A stretch of DNA of 64,000 nucleotides from JAJRVM01 sp963700515 (lineage in GTDB: Bacteria > Planctomycetota > Planctomycetia > Pirellulales > Pirellulaceae), in contig CAVOXY010000013.1 in assembly GCA_963700515.1 (NCBI GenBank), positions 242,082 to 306,081 on the forward strand, in the 5' to 3' direction. Below, one piece after another: positions 1 through 9,389 of the stretch. Position 1 is the first letter of the stretch; the number at the start of each line of letters is the position of its first letter. The notes under the pieces are model-generated. The model did not search any database, had not been told where the DNA came from, and saw only the letters and a program-made list of their open reading frames with translations. The translations under genes were made by a program, and so were the position numbers.

Positions 1-2
1 TC

Positions 3-308
3 GTGGGCAATAAATGCGCCGATTGGGTACGACACCGTGTTCGCAGCCGGCGCGACATGCGCCCGTTGGATCAGGAGCCAGCGGGCCATCCGCCGCCGGG
101 CAGTCAGCCGCGAGACGAAATCGAAGCGTTGCGGATGGCACTCGCCCATCTGCCGACACAGCATCGCACGATCCTGTCGCTGTTTTACCTGGACGACATG
201 TCGATCCGGGAAATTGCCCAGTCACTTTCCTTGCCCGCGGGAACCGTCAAGTCGCGATTGTTCCACGCCCGCAAACAGCTCAAACAGGTACTTGAAAGGA
301 GCACGTGA
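3..308 (+). CDS. ECF RNA polymerase sigma factor, C-terminal part (5'-truncated by window edge)
   Basis: Only the end of region 2 (NKCADWVRHRVRSRR, the usual N-x3-DW-x-R run) and a complete region 4 are inside the window. Region 4 has LAHLPTQHRTILSLFYLDD, then the helix-turn-helix SIREIAQSLSLPAGTVKSRL that binds the -35 element, ending in ARKQLKQVL. The true start lies upstream; the GTG at 3 is just the first codon seen. The stop overlaps the start of the next gene by one base, so the two are translationally coupled. Planctomycetes encode many ECF factors next to a small membrane protein in place of a classical anti-sigma factor, and this pair fits. Target promoters cannot be judged from here. 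Confidence 0.88.
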   Translation: MGNKCADWVRHRVRSRRDMRPLDQEPAGHPPPGSQPRDEIEALRMALAHLPTQHRTILSLFYLDDMSIREIAQSLSLPAGTVKSRLFHARKQLKQVLERST

Positions 309-688
309 TGGATGATCTCGATCAGAAAATACGCGAAGCGCTGCAACAGGAAGATACCGAGTTGATGGAGGACGTCCGCGGTGAGCAATCGCTGCGCGAG
401 ATGATTGTCGAGTCATTTCGAAGCCGGCATCGATGGTTGAACATGGTTATGTTCCTCATGCCTTTCGTGCTGGTTGTCGCGATTCCGATTTTCGCTTACC
501 AGTTCTTTCAGGCGGAAAGTACGCGCGCTATGATCGGCTGGGCCACCGGCTTCCTGTGGGCCATCATTGCCATGGGGAGTTTCAAGATCTTGTTCATGAT
601 AGAACTGAGCAAGAACGCCATGTGTCGCGAAGTCAAACGCCTGGAATTGGAGCTTCTGCAGGTCAGTCGCCGACTGTCGGAGAAGTAG
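308..688 (+). CDS. DUF6768-type membrane protein paired with ECF sigma factor
   Basis: This 126-residue protein has an acidic N-terminus (MDDLDQKIREALQQED), a conserved ESFRSRHRWLNM stretch, two transmembrane helices (about residues 43-62 and 75-95) and a basic, Leu-rich C-terminal helix (REVKRLELELLQVSRRL) likely to lie in the cytoplasm. The pattern matches the planctomycete DUF6768 family, which sits directly downstream of ECF sigma genes. I infer a membrane-bound modulator or sensor of that sigma factor; no anti-sigma zinc motif is visible. ATG at 308 overlaps the sigma stop codon; an in-frame GTG at 305 is the alternative start. A strong hairpin follows the stop. Confidence 0.8.
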   Translation: MDDLDQKIREALQQEDTELMEDVRGEQSLREMIVESFRSRHRWLNMVMFLMPFVLVVAIPIFAYQFFQAESTRAMIGWATGFLWAIIAMGSFKILFMIELSKNAMCREVKRLELELLQVSRRLSEK

Positions 689-717
689 TCGCAACTGGTC
701 GACGACATCAGGAAAGT

Positions 718-742
718 GAGCACCCCACTCTGTGGGGTGCTC
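718..742 (+). terminator. Intrinsic terminator-like hairpin
   Basis: A perfect 10-bp GC-rich stem (GAGCACCCCA / TGGGGTGCTC) with a 5-base loop lies 30 bases after the DUF6768 stop. There is no clear T-tract, so it may act as a transcript-stabilising hairpin instead of, or as well as, a rho-independent terminator. Confidence 0.65.
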
Positions 743-859
743 GTCCTGCCACGTCACTCGTGTACGCGCGATCCACATTATGGTCTACTAGACGGCAGTT
801 GACACTGGGCATTCAACCGGTTGTATTCATGGACCATCGCTTGACAGGGGAGTCTCGCC

Positions 860-1288
860 GTGACGCCTGACGATAAACCGCTTTCCGACGACGATACGTG
901 GACAGACGATGAGGAGTCGATGACGGAATCCGAAGCGTTCCAGATTGCGCTGGGCGATCACCCGGAACTCCGGGACCTTTTTCTGAGCGACTCGCTGCCG
1001 GAAGAAATGCTGGATGACGATGGCAATGTCTGGAACCCTCGGAGCCATTTGGATCTGCACGCCGTGATCGAGCGGCAGATTGCCATGGATGAACCGCGGG
1101 GGATTGTCGGCGTCGCCGCGCAATTGGAGGAATTGAAAATCGATCACCATGAGATTCGGCACCTGATCGCTGGTCCGCTGAGCGAGCAGATCTGGCACAT
1201 GCTGCAAGAGAAGCGGCCGTTCAACGAACGTCAGTATCTGCGCCAGCTGCGGGCGATCGTCCAAGAACACTCTGGCGATGAGGGGTGA
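860..1288 (+). CDS. DUF1841 family protein
   Basis: This 142-residue soluble protein has an acidic leader and then the DUF1841 signature: NPRSHLDLHAVIERQI, DEPRGIVGVAAQL, a spaced HHEIRH, and a C-terminal helix with NERQYLRQLRAI. Conserved histidines (HLDLHAV, HHEIRH) hint at metal binding, but no activity is established for the family. The start is GTG at 860, chosen for a GGGGAG ribosome site 7 bases upstream. It is a single gene convergent with the next one, with only 10 bases between their stops. Confidence 0.8.
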   Translation: MTPDDKPLSDDDTWTDDEESMTESEAFQIALGDHPELRDLFLSDSLPEEMLDDDGNVWNPRSHLDLHAVIERQIAMDEPRGIVGVAAQLEELKIDHHEIRHLIAGPLSEQIWHMLQEKRPFNERQYLRQLRAIVQEHSGDEG

Positions 1289-1298
1289 GGCCCCGACA

Positions 1299-1801
1299 TT
1301 AACCGTCACCATACACCGCGCGTCTCTTGCGAAACACGAAGGCTAGGAGCGAAATAGCGATTCCCAACACCGCTGCGCCGAGGCAGATGTAGGTGTGCAA
1401 CCGGAGACTGTTTTGGGATTCGATGAGTTGGCCGGTGTACCAGGAAACCCGCCGATTCAGACCCTGACGCAAGGCCATCCACACCTGCCAACTTTCGAGT
1501 GGCGAAAGTTTCGATGCGTCGGGCGGCGTGGGGCGTCTGGCCCACAGCACGGCCAGCGTGATGAGTGCGCCGGCGGCGAGGTAGAGTCCCAGCACAATCC
1601 AGATCTTGCGTGCTCCCCAGCGCGAGGCGTTCCGGCGGCCAGGCGGGCGTTTAACCACTTCCAGCTGCCTCATGGTGCGTAGCGTCGGGGCCGTCAGGGA
1701 GGCCCCACAGGCGGCACACTGCAGCAACTCACCTGCTTGCGACGAAGTGACGCGCACACGACCCCCGCATTGGCATGGCAACAGATAAGTGGCTGGCACA
1801 C
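1299..1801 (-). CDS. Zinc-ribbon membrane protein, function unknown
   Basis: The protein starts with a zinc-ribbon-like motif (PCQCGGRVRV ... LLQCAACGASL, i.e. C-x-C and C-x2-C pairs in residues 8-35). A basic linker follows, then a transmembrane helix (about 65-85), a region of about 45 residues, and a second helix near the C-terminus with a basic tail (RKRRAVYGDG). GTG at 1801 is preferred because GGGAG lies 5-6 bases before it; the open frame extends to 1952 but that extension looks non-coding. Such two-helix zinc-ribbon proteins are common in planctomycetes and uncharacterised. Confidence 0.6.
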
Positions 1802-1968
1802 GTTTCTCCCATATGGTTGTGTTGCTGCAAAACCGGCGCACGACCGGTTGCATGCGACGAATGAAAAAATGCCAACTGGTTACTGGCCAACAGCGAAAAC
1901 TGGCAAGTGCCGTTGGGTATTGATTGATTTCTCCGGTTCTAGTGTTGATCAACGCACGTGCCGACTCG

Positions 1969-3210
1969 CTACCGCGAACCTAGCTTGCGTAATGTCTGCG
2001 AGATCTCTTCACGTCGCTTAGCCATCGGGTCGGGCACAACATCGGCTTGGTACGGATGGTTTCGTTTTCGCAAGACTTTCGCGGCATAAATCGGATCCGG
2101 GCTGACCAGCGCGGACAAGTTGTCGGTGCTACGGCGTTGCAGACTGGCAAGCACGTCGAGGCCGCGCACGACGCGGCCGAACACGGTATTTTGGTCGTCC
2201 CACTGTGGCGTGGGCACAAATGTCAGGTAGAACTGCGAGCCGTTGGCAACAAGTCCTTCGGGCACGGTGGTCACACTGCCGCGGAAGTGACCTCGCCGTC
2301 TGGGATGATCATATTCGTGAGGAATGTAGTATCCCGGGCTACCGCTGCCGTCTCCGAGGGGACACCCGGTTCGAGCCCCGAGTCTGGGGGTCACTTCATG
2401 AAATACCAGTTCGTCGTAGAATCCCTTCTCTACCAGCGTAATGAAATTGGCCACGGTATTGGGTGCCTCGTTTTCGAACAATTCCAGCTCGATTTCTCCG
2501 CGCGCCGTAACCAGCAGGACTCGTGGCAGGTCACCCGCCAGTTGCTCTGCTTCACGCAGTCTCCGTTCCCTTTCCCATTCCTTCTTATAGCGACCAAGAA
2601 AACTCAGCCGCTCGGAGCTTGGCGCCGCCTCTCCGATCCGTTTCGAGATGGTCTTCACGAGTTGTTCCATCAAGTCGAATTCGGCACACGCAAAGGCTGC
2701 ATCCGCCGCGTTCTGATAGACACGATCATCGTCCACGTCGTTGTCCACCAACAGTTGGGAGACGCGCAACGAATCCTCGTAATATTCGGCCGCCAACAGG
2801 AGGGACGAGATCTGGATCAAAAACACCTGCAAATCTTCGTTTTCCTTCGGATCCGAGACAAACGCACGCAGCGCGGCGCTGATCAGCTCATTCTCCAATG
2901 AATACCCTTCCCCCAACTTCTGCGCATGTTGTCGTGCCACTACTTCTTGCCGGCCGGCTGGCGCCGTGTGGAAAGCCAGTTCCAGATCGCGTAATTCGCC
3001 GAGCATGCGGGTCCACTCCTCGAACAGCTGGTTGAAATCCGACCGTTCAACCGTCACGCTGGCGTGCTCGGACTTCCGGGCCGTGTGGGGTTGGGACGTG
3101 TCGCGGGCCGCGCAGCCGATCACCTGCCAGCCCATCCACGCCAGTAGCAAGCCAATCCCTGCCCGTTGTCGCCACTGCCGAGTCAGAGGAAGTTGTGGCG
3201 AGGGGATCAT
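1969..3210 (-). CDS. Cyclophilin-type peptidyl-prolyl isomerase domain lipoprotein
   Basis: This 413-residue predicted lipoprotein has an N-terminal hydrophobic segment ending in a lipobox (WQVIGC, Cys33). A helical region (about 50-220) precedes a cyclophilin domain (about 230-385): GEIELELFENEAPNTVANF, then FHEVTP, GSGSPGYYIPHEY, and NGSQFYLTFVPTPQWDDQ. In active cyclophilins the FHRV arginine and a nearby Gln are catalytic; here the arginine is Glu (FHEV) and the Gln position also differs, so isomerase activity is doubtful. A binding or chaperone role outside the cytoplasmic membrane is inferred. Its ATG lies inside the end of the upstream P-type ATPase gene once that gene's frameshift is repaired (ATGA overlap), so it is the last gene of the SPFH/ATPase operon. 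Confidence 0.85.
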   Translation of the reverse strand: MIPSPQLPLTRQWRQRAGIGLLLAWMGWQVIGCAARDTSQPHTARKSEHASVTVERSDFNQLFEEWTRMLGELRDLELAFHTAPAGRQEVVARQHAQKLGEGYSLENELISAALRAFVSDPKENEDLQVFLIQISSLLLAAEYYEDSLRVSQLLVDNDVDDDRVYQNAADAAFACAEFDLMEQLVKTISKRIGEAAPSSERLSFLGRYKKEWERERRLREAEQLAGDLPRVLLVTARGEIELELFENEAPNTVANFITLVEKGFYDELVFHEVTPRLGARTGCPLGDGSGSPGYYIPHEYDHPRRRGHFRGSVTTVPEGLVANGSQFYLTFVPTPQWDDQNTVFGRVVRGLDVLASLQRRSTDNLSALVSPDPIYAAKVLRKRNHPYQADVVPDPMAKRREEISQTLRKLGSR

Positions 3211-5157
3211 TCTGGTTGCCCTAGTCCCAGTAGACGCGCACTATTGCAGACGACAAACAATGGACCGGTAAAATGAAGCAAACCACCTGCGACCGGTCCG
3301 AAAGCACCCACCGCCGCGAGATAGACGAAGGCAAATGACAGCCCGGCACCGACTAGTACGTTCTGGTGAATCGTGCGCCGCGTACGGCGCCAACTTGATC
3401 GTGGTCGGCAATCGTCTCAAATCGTCGCTCATCAGGGCCACATCCGCACTTCGCAGCGCAATGTCCGAGCCGGCCGCACCAATTGCGACACCGACGTCAC
3501 CGCGTGCCAGGGCCAGTGCATCGTTGACACCGTCACCCACCATCATGACGGTGTGGCTGTCACACTCCCGCTCGATAATTTCCAGCTTCTGCCGCGGGAG
3601 GACTTCCGCCACGACTTCATCCATTTCCAAACGGTTGCCGATTTCTTCCGCGACATGCCGGCGATCCCCAGTGAGTAACACGATGCGTGAAACTCCCACC
3701 GCGCGCAAGTCGGCGAAAGCCTGTCGGGCTTCGGCACGCGGTATATCGGCCAACAGCAGGCAACCAAGCGTCCGTGGCTCCGTCCCTTCGGGACGGTTGT
3801 CGACGCGTCCTAGCCAGACAATGGGACCCAAGTGATGAGGCTCCTCGGGCACGCGGCACCCCTGCTCAATCAGCCATGGACGTCTCCCCAAAAACAACGT
3901 GAAGCCGTCACATTCCGCACGTACCCCTTTCCCGTGCACTTCCTCAATACGCAACGCCGTCGTGTTGGCCTGCACGTTGGCCTCTGCGGCAGCTTGCACA
4001 ATCGCCCGAGAAACCGGATGACGTGAACCCGCGGCGCAGACGAGGCAGGTCGAGAGCAACTCATCCTCTGGATAGCCATCGTGGGGAAGCGCGTGCACAA
4101 GTTGCAGGCGGCCCAAGGTGACGGTCCCCGTCTTGTCCAGCACGACCGAGTTCACGTCGCCCAACGATTCGAGGAAACGAGTATTCTTAATCAGCACACC
4201 CAGACGCGACGCGGTGGAGAGCGCGCTGACCATCGCCATGGGGCCGGCAAGCACCAACGCGCTGGGACACGCTACCACGAGAACGGTGATTGCTCGCTGC
4301 ATGTCGCGGGTGATGAAGAGAACCACGGCAGTCACGATCAGAATCAGCGGCACGTAGTAGCCTGCATACGTTTCCATCAATTTCATGGCGGGCGTCTTGG
4401 AGCGTTCCGCTTGGTGGAGCAACTGCACGATCCGGCCCAAGGCGGTCTGTGCTCCCGCGCTCGTCACGCGTATATGCAGCAAACCAGTGAGATTGATGCT
4501 GCCGGCAAACACTTTATCCCGCCCTGCCACATCCGCGGGAATCGATTCGCCGGTGATGGAGGACTGGTCGAGCGACGACTCCCCCATCGTCACTTCGCCA
4601 TCTGCGGCAATCACATCTCCCGGCCGTACGACAATCTTGTCCCCCGGTTGCAGGCTACTTGCCTCCACCTCGCACTCGCCCCCCCCACTGAGTCGCATCG
4701 CTCGAGTGGTGTGTAACTTCTTCAGCCCCTCGATAGCCGCCTGCGCGCCCAAGATGCTCCGTTCCTCCAGGAACCGTCCCAGATTCATAATGACGGCGAT
4801 CAAGGCGGCCGTGCAAAAGGAACTGAGCGTACCCATCATCATGGCCGCCAAGATGGCGAGGCCGACTAACTGGTACGTCGCCGATTCCCTGTTGCCGGTG
4901 CAAACGCCGACAATCGCTTCCCAGAAGATCGGCACGGCTACAATACCAGCCGCCAGGGCAATGATTAGCTCCGCCACGTTCTGTAAGTCGGGTGAACCAT
5001 AGCGCCATTGGAGCCACCCAATCAGCAGCAGTGCTCCGGCGACCATGGCGGTTCCAACTTGTGAGACGATACGAACGCGCTCGACCCAAGTTAACGGTGC
5101 TTCGAGTGCTGAGGCGACCGGCGACGCGACGGAATTGGCAACTTCGTTCAAGATCAC
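3207..5157 (-). CDS. P1B-like metal-transporting P-type ATPase, no N-terminal metal-binding domain (one frameshift)
   Basis: The core P-type elements are all present: actuator TGES (SSITGESIP), phosphorylation site DKTGT (VVLDKTGTVTLG), an SRHPVSRAI HP-loop as in P1B pumps, and hinge GDGVNDALALARG. No HMA (GMxCxxC) domain precedes the first helix. The ion-site motif in the sixth helix reads VACPSALVLA (CPS) instead of the usual CPC or SPC, so the transported ion cannot be assigned. Near 3375-3392 the frame breaks; the alternative frame gives a normal last helix pair (GAGLSFAFVYLAAVGAF) and ends at 3207, overlapping the cyclophilin start by ATGA. ATG at 5157 likewise overlaps the stop of the SPFH gene upstream. 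Likely an inner-membrane metal exporter or importer coupled to the SPFH proteins. Confidence 0.9.
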
Positions 5158-6158
5158 TCTCCTTCCGATTTCCGCGCTGGCTGATCGGAAACGATCACGC
5201 GCGTGTGCGGCGTCACGAAGCGCAGTTGTCCCGCCCCTTCCATGACAGCTTCCAAAGTCTCCATGAAAATCCGCTGGCCAACCAACTCCGGGTACTTCTG
5301 ATATTCGACGTACAATTCCCGAAACACAGCTAATTCGGCCTCGGCTTCTGCCAGCGCGGAACTCCGATAAGCGGTCGCTTCCTGAATCATGCGATTCGTG
5401 GCGGTTTCCGCCTTGGGAATCTCGCCGGCGCGAAATCCTTCGGCTTCCCGTTGCGCCGTTTCGATCTCAATCTTGGCGCTCTGCACGTCGCGGAACGCTG
5501 TGACCACATGTCGCGGCGGGCTCATCTCATTGAACTCGATCGCCAACAAGCGGAGGCCAATATTCAGGGCATCCAATCGTTCCTGAGCTCGTTGGCGAAC
5601 GGTTTCAGCCAGACTCTCCGTGACGTCCGTTGCATCGCCGAGACTTCGCTGCAGACGTAGTACATCATCGACTCGCCACTGAGCAATCGTGTGGTTCGTA
5701 GCCGCCATGACCACGTCCCGTAATAACTTTTCCGGAGTCGTGAACCAGAGCTGGAAACGGATCGGGTCGACGATCCGGTACTTGGCCACGATACGTGCCT
5801 GGACAATGTTCTGATCGCCGGTCAGGCAGTAACCTTCGACCGTGGGGTCGATCTTGTTCTGCCCGGCGCCCTCCCCCGATTTCCTCCATAACTCGTCGAC
5901 CACCACCTCCCCTTCCTGCCTGGTCGGCACTTGAATAACCTCGTCGATCGGAAAGGGGAGTGCCGGTACAAGGCCCGGTTCGTGGGGTGGCCCCATGAGC
6001 CGACCGAAACGCAGTTGAAGACCCACACTTTCCGATTCGACTTGGGTGATTCCTGATCCCAAGAACAGGAGCAGCATCAGGATCACGACCCACCGGAACA
6101 TCTTCAGGCCAACCTGCAAGCCTTGAAAGATAACCGGAGTGGAATTCCTGCGAGTCAT
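5154..6158 (-). CDS. SPFH/Band 7 domain membrane protein, HflK-like
   Basis: One N-terminal transmembrane helix (about residues 22-42) is followed by an SPFH domain that begins with SVGLQLRFGRLMGPPHEPGL and includes GDQNIVQARIVAKYRI, and a long helical C-terminal part rich in Ala/Glu (ESLAETVRQRAQERLDAL, IETAQREAEGFRAGEIPKAE), the HflK/flotillin pattern. HflK-HflC complexes cage the FtsH protease in other bacteria; no FtsH gene is seen nearby. ATG at 6158 is chosen for an AGGA element 7-8 bases before it. Its stop overlaps the P-type ATPase start by 4 bases. It is the second of three SPFH genes in the locus that best fits HflK. Confidence 0.88.
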   Translation of the reverse strand: MTRRNSTPVIFQGLQVGLKMFRWVVILMLLLFLGSGITQVESESVGLQLRFGRLMGPPHEPGLVPALPFPIDEVIQVPTRQEGEVVVDELWRKSGEGAGQNKIDPTVEGYCLTGDQNIVQARIVAKYRIVDPIRFQLWFTTPEKLLRDVVMAATNHTIAQWRVDDVLRLQRSLGDATDVTESLAETVRQRAQERLDALNIGLRLLAIEFNEMSPPRHVVTAFRDVQSAKIEIETAQREAEGFRAGEIPKAETATNRMIQEATAYRSSALAEAEAELAVFRELYVEYQKYPELVGQRIFMETLEAVMEGAGQLRFVTPHTRVIVSDQPARKSEGE

Positions 6159-6197
6159 GGTGATTTCCTGCGGAACGTTATGAATGTCGACCAAATC

Positions 6198-6295
6198 TAG
6201 CAGCCGTCCTCTGTGGCTTGAGCAGACGGACTTTCCCGACGTCGCTGCTAGTGTCTGTCAAGCCTGGCTGCGACGTCTCGTTGCGGCGCAGACGG
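6198..6295. repeat. Intergenic hairpin repeat element (REP-like), degenerate
   Basis: The 180-bp gap between two SPFH genes holds an imperfect inverted repeat (TCTAGCAGCCGTCC ... GACGTCGCTGCTAG) followed by GGCTGCGACGTCTCGTTGCG. The last part closely matches a second copy at about 28672-28696 (GGCTGCGACGTCTCGTCGCA), where it forms a full hairpin. I read it as a dispersed REP-like element in the leader of the downstream HflK-like gene. Confidence 0.5.
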
Positions 6296-6340
6296 CAGCC
6301 ACGAACGTACGTGTATCTCACAAACGAAAACGGAACACGC

Positions 6341-7339
6341 TCAATGACTTCCCTCCGCTGTCGCGCCGACCGGTTGGGGCATGGTGCCGCCGCCTGTGAC
6401 GGTGCCCAACCGCGCCGGTTCATGGGTGTGAAACAACTCATTGAACGGCTCTTGATCGTTGCGTAGAACCACCGTGGCCTGGGCGCCGAGGGTCTTTCTG
6501 ATCACTTGCATCGAGCGCCAGAAGCGGTAGAAGTCGGGATCGAGTCGATGGGCTTGGGCGTAGATCGCCGCGCTTTGCTTCTCGGCTGCGCCAAGTATGT
6601 CACCCGACTGCTTCTTCCCTTCCGCCAGAATCTCGTCCGCCCGTACCATGGCATCGTCCCGAATCCGTTGTGCCTCCTTGGTGCCGCGGGCACGCAGTTC
6701 CTGGGCCTCGGCATTGCGTTCCGAACGCATTTGAGCCAAGACAGCCGAGATATTTTCTTCTGGATAGGCGATCCGCTTGACACCCACCTGCTCCACGCAC
6801 ACGCCGAACTTCTCCTGGGCCGGCTTCCGCACGTCGTCCAAGATGGCTTGTTCGATTTGGTCGAGTCGGATGTCATCCTTCTTGGTGGAGACAATTGCCG
6901 TGAGATCATAACGCCCGAAATGAAAGTTTTTGCCGGCCGTCACCATCCCATCAAGTTTCTGCTCGGCAGACTCCGCCGTCCCTAACGACTGAAAGAAGAG
7001 CAGGGGGTCTTCCACGGACCATACGACATACGATAGGAGTACGACATTACGCCGATCGCGGGTGAAGGTGGCGGTGAAAGGCGTATCGAAGAAACGCTTA
7101 CGCATGTCGATCCCATGAGCCGTTTCGATCGGCCACGGCCACTTCCAGCGGAGGCCCGCCTGCGTGACAACTCGCACCGGCTCTCCAAACCTGGTGACGA
7201 CGGCGCTCCGCCCCTCGGAAACCTGATAGGTCGATCCGTAGGCCAGAATCAAGGCAATCACAGTGCCACCGAGTAGCAACTGCCAGACGGTGGTCAGAGG
7301 CGACTTGCGCCGAGTTACTCGATCGTCGCGGTTGTCCAT
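6341..7339 (-). CDS. SPFH/Band 7 domain membrane protein, HflC-like
   Basis: A short basic N-terminus (MDNRDDRVTRRKSP) precedes one transmembrane helix and an SPFH domain: VSEGRSAVVTRFGEPVRV, GLRWKWPWPIET, RKRFFDTPFTATFTRDRRNV. The conserved HflC stretch follows (GVCVEQVGVKRIAYPEENI, then QMRSERNAEAQELRARGTKE, an Ala-rich coiled coil) and the C-terminal FYRFWRSMQVIRKTLGAQA typical of HflC. ATG at 7339 has GGGAG 7-8 bases upstream; the 37 codons before it look like leader DNA. It would pair with the HflK-like gene downstream as a membrane ring complex. Confidence 0.88.
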   Translation of the reverse strand: MDNRDDRVTRRKSPLTTVWQLLLGGTVIALILAYGSTYQVSEGRSAVVTRFGEPVRVVTQAGLRWKWPWPIETAHGIDMRKRFFDTPFTATFTRDRRNVVLLSYVVWSVEDPLLFFQSLGTAESAEQKLDGMVTAGKNFHFGRYDLTAIVSTKKDDIRLDQIEQAILDDVRKPAQEKFGVCVEQVGVKRIAYPEENISAVLAQMRSERNAEAQELRARGTKEAQRIRDDAMVRADEILAEGKKQSGDILGAAEKQSAAIYAQAHRLDPDFYRFWRSMQVIRKTLGAQATVVLRNDQEPFNELFHTHEPARLGTVTGGGTMPQPVGATAEGSH

Positions 7340-7510
7340 ACTGTTCTCCCGTTCACAGCAACGAGGCTGGCTAAGGCGAGGAAACCCGGAATTCGATCTC
7401 ACGAGGCAGGACCTCAAACCAAAATGAGCTGCCGCTCGAACGCCGTTCACCCGCTCCCGTTGGTTTCTCGACCTTGTCTCAAAATGTTTGCGTTCGGCCC
7501 CCTAAGTTGA

Positions 7511-9389
7511 CTAATGCAACTCTGCACTGTCGGTCTGTCGCTTGCCTGGGCGGAGATCGAGCATCATGGGATTGTCACCATCAACAAAGGCAGGATCGAC
7601 GAGCATCAGTGGTTTGGCACCGAGCACTTCCGCGACCGTATCGCCGCTCATCCGCAATTTGTATGCTTCCGGTGCCAGGGTAAATGCTTCGCCGACTGCC
7701 ACGAACTGGGCCGATTCCTCGATCGCTTCCCCCACGCGCCGCGCCCCCTGCGCTTTCGCTTCCGCGATCAATCGACCACTCTCCTTCTCCGCTTCCTGGA
7801 GACGGGCCTTCTTTTCCCCTGCCGCCTCGAGCGGCAAACGCAGGGCGTCGATCTCCGCACTGATTACATCGAGGTAAGCTGCGGCAGAGGCGATGGGAGG
7901 ATGGAGATTGATGAGCGGCAGATCGACGATCTCGATGCCGAGATGATTATCACTGACGTATTGCCGCAAGTCAGACTCCAGACGGTTGGCGTACTCGGCG
8001 CGATCGACCGATAACACCTCCTCCAGCGTGGCACTGCGTGTGTGTTCCATTAAGCAACGCATGGCGTAGCCCTGCAGCGCGGCAACAGGGTTCTGGGAGT
8101 GATATGCGTAGTCCAGCAAACCCTCCGTATCCTCCCGAATCTTGTAGTAGATCAAGGCATCCACCGAGATGGCATCGGTCCCGGTTCCCAGCACCAAGGG
8201 GAACTCTTCGTGGGCGTGCGACTTGCTCCAGAGGATCGCTCGGGGACGATGAATTTCTTCGCCCGCCTGGGCACCCACGCGCGCGGCATAGATCCGCTTG
8301 ACCTCATAACGCCGCACTTCCCCAAAGGGCCACGGCAGCTTCCAATGCAAGCCAGATCCCAGCCTCCCATCCACCACGCCAAAACTCTCCCGTAACCCGA
8401 CCTCGCTCGGCCCGATCAACGTCAGGCTCGTCAGGCCCCAGTACCAAGCAGCCCGACAGCAACAGGATTGGCAAGAATGCTCGCCGTACAAACCAGATTG
8501 TCCACGAGGAACGAAAACTCACTCCGAACCGCCGCTCAAACGATTCGAACAGACTGGTTAAAGGGTTACCGTGTACCAGCAGGGATTGCCGGATGGCCAG
8601 CGGATACGAGGGGATGGGATCACCGCTGAGCGTAAACGCCTGCCGCCACGCCAGGACCGCCCGAATCAACTGTTCCACACAGATGGCCACGATCCAGATC
8701 GCCAAGAGTCGAGCCACCCACATCTCGAGGGGTGCCCAGAGCAGCGAGCCCAGCAGCGCGGCGGCACCCAGCAGGCTGGCCCACTGCGTCTCGCGCAATT
8801 GCATGCCCAGCTTGCGGGCGTCAGGACACTCGACTGCCGAAAACGCTTCAAAGGAACGTGCCAAGACAATCCACACACAAGAGACAGCCAGGCAGAGAAG
8901 TCCAAATACGAGCTGTTCGGTGTGGCCCGCAGCTTCCTCGACCACTCTCGTCCGCGCCAGCAGGCCGATCGCGATTACCCCGCTGACCAGAGCCGGTCCC
9001 ACTTCCAGCAATAAGAAATGGACGTTCCGGTCGTGCAGGGTGTCTTCCTGCAATGCCTGCCGCAGATGCTCGGCATCCGCTTCGTATTCGTCCTCGTCGC
9101 CCCAGCGTGAGCTGCGGCGCTGCGGTAATGACGCCCGCGACGACTCAGCAGAATCGCGAGCGGTTGAGAAACCCTGGCGGAGTCGAATGGCATGCCATGT
9201 GGCCAATACGCTCATGGCAGAGAGCGACAGCTGTAGGCCCAAGCCGCCCAGTAACGCGTCGCGTTGCCACAGGGCATAGCCGCCAACCAGCACGGCTGCC
9301 ACCAGCAAACATGCGGCTGACGCGGTGATAAGTCCAGTCTGCTGGCTGCCGCCAGGCGGCATCCCCGAAGTGTCGCGGTGCGTATTCAT
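7511..9389 (-). CDS. Large SPFH protein with N-terminal multi-helix membrane region (one frameshift)
   Basis: Two overlapping open frames form one protein of about 625 residues. The N-terminal half has at least four membrane helices plus a charged loop (DEDEYEADAEHLRQALQED). After FRSSWTIWFVRRAFLPILLL it enters an SPFH domain (EVGLRESFGVVDGRLGSGLH, KLPWPFGEVRRYEVKRI) and a C-terminal Glu/Ala/Lys-rich coiled coil (EKKARLQEAEKESGRLIAEA). The break is at the run of four C near 8436-8439. The start is uncertain: ATG 9389 gives a hydrophilic N-terminus; ATG 9434 is in frame upstream. It heads the operon with the HflC- and HflK-like genes, P-type ATPase and cyclophilin. The extra membrane region makes it unlike standard HflK. 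Confidence 0.8.

Noticed and set aside
2047..2901. 284-aa plus-strand open frame
   Set aside because: Antisense to the cyclophilin gene; no recognisable motif.
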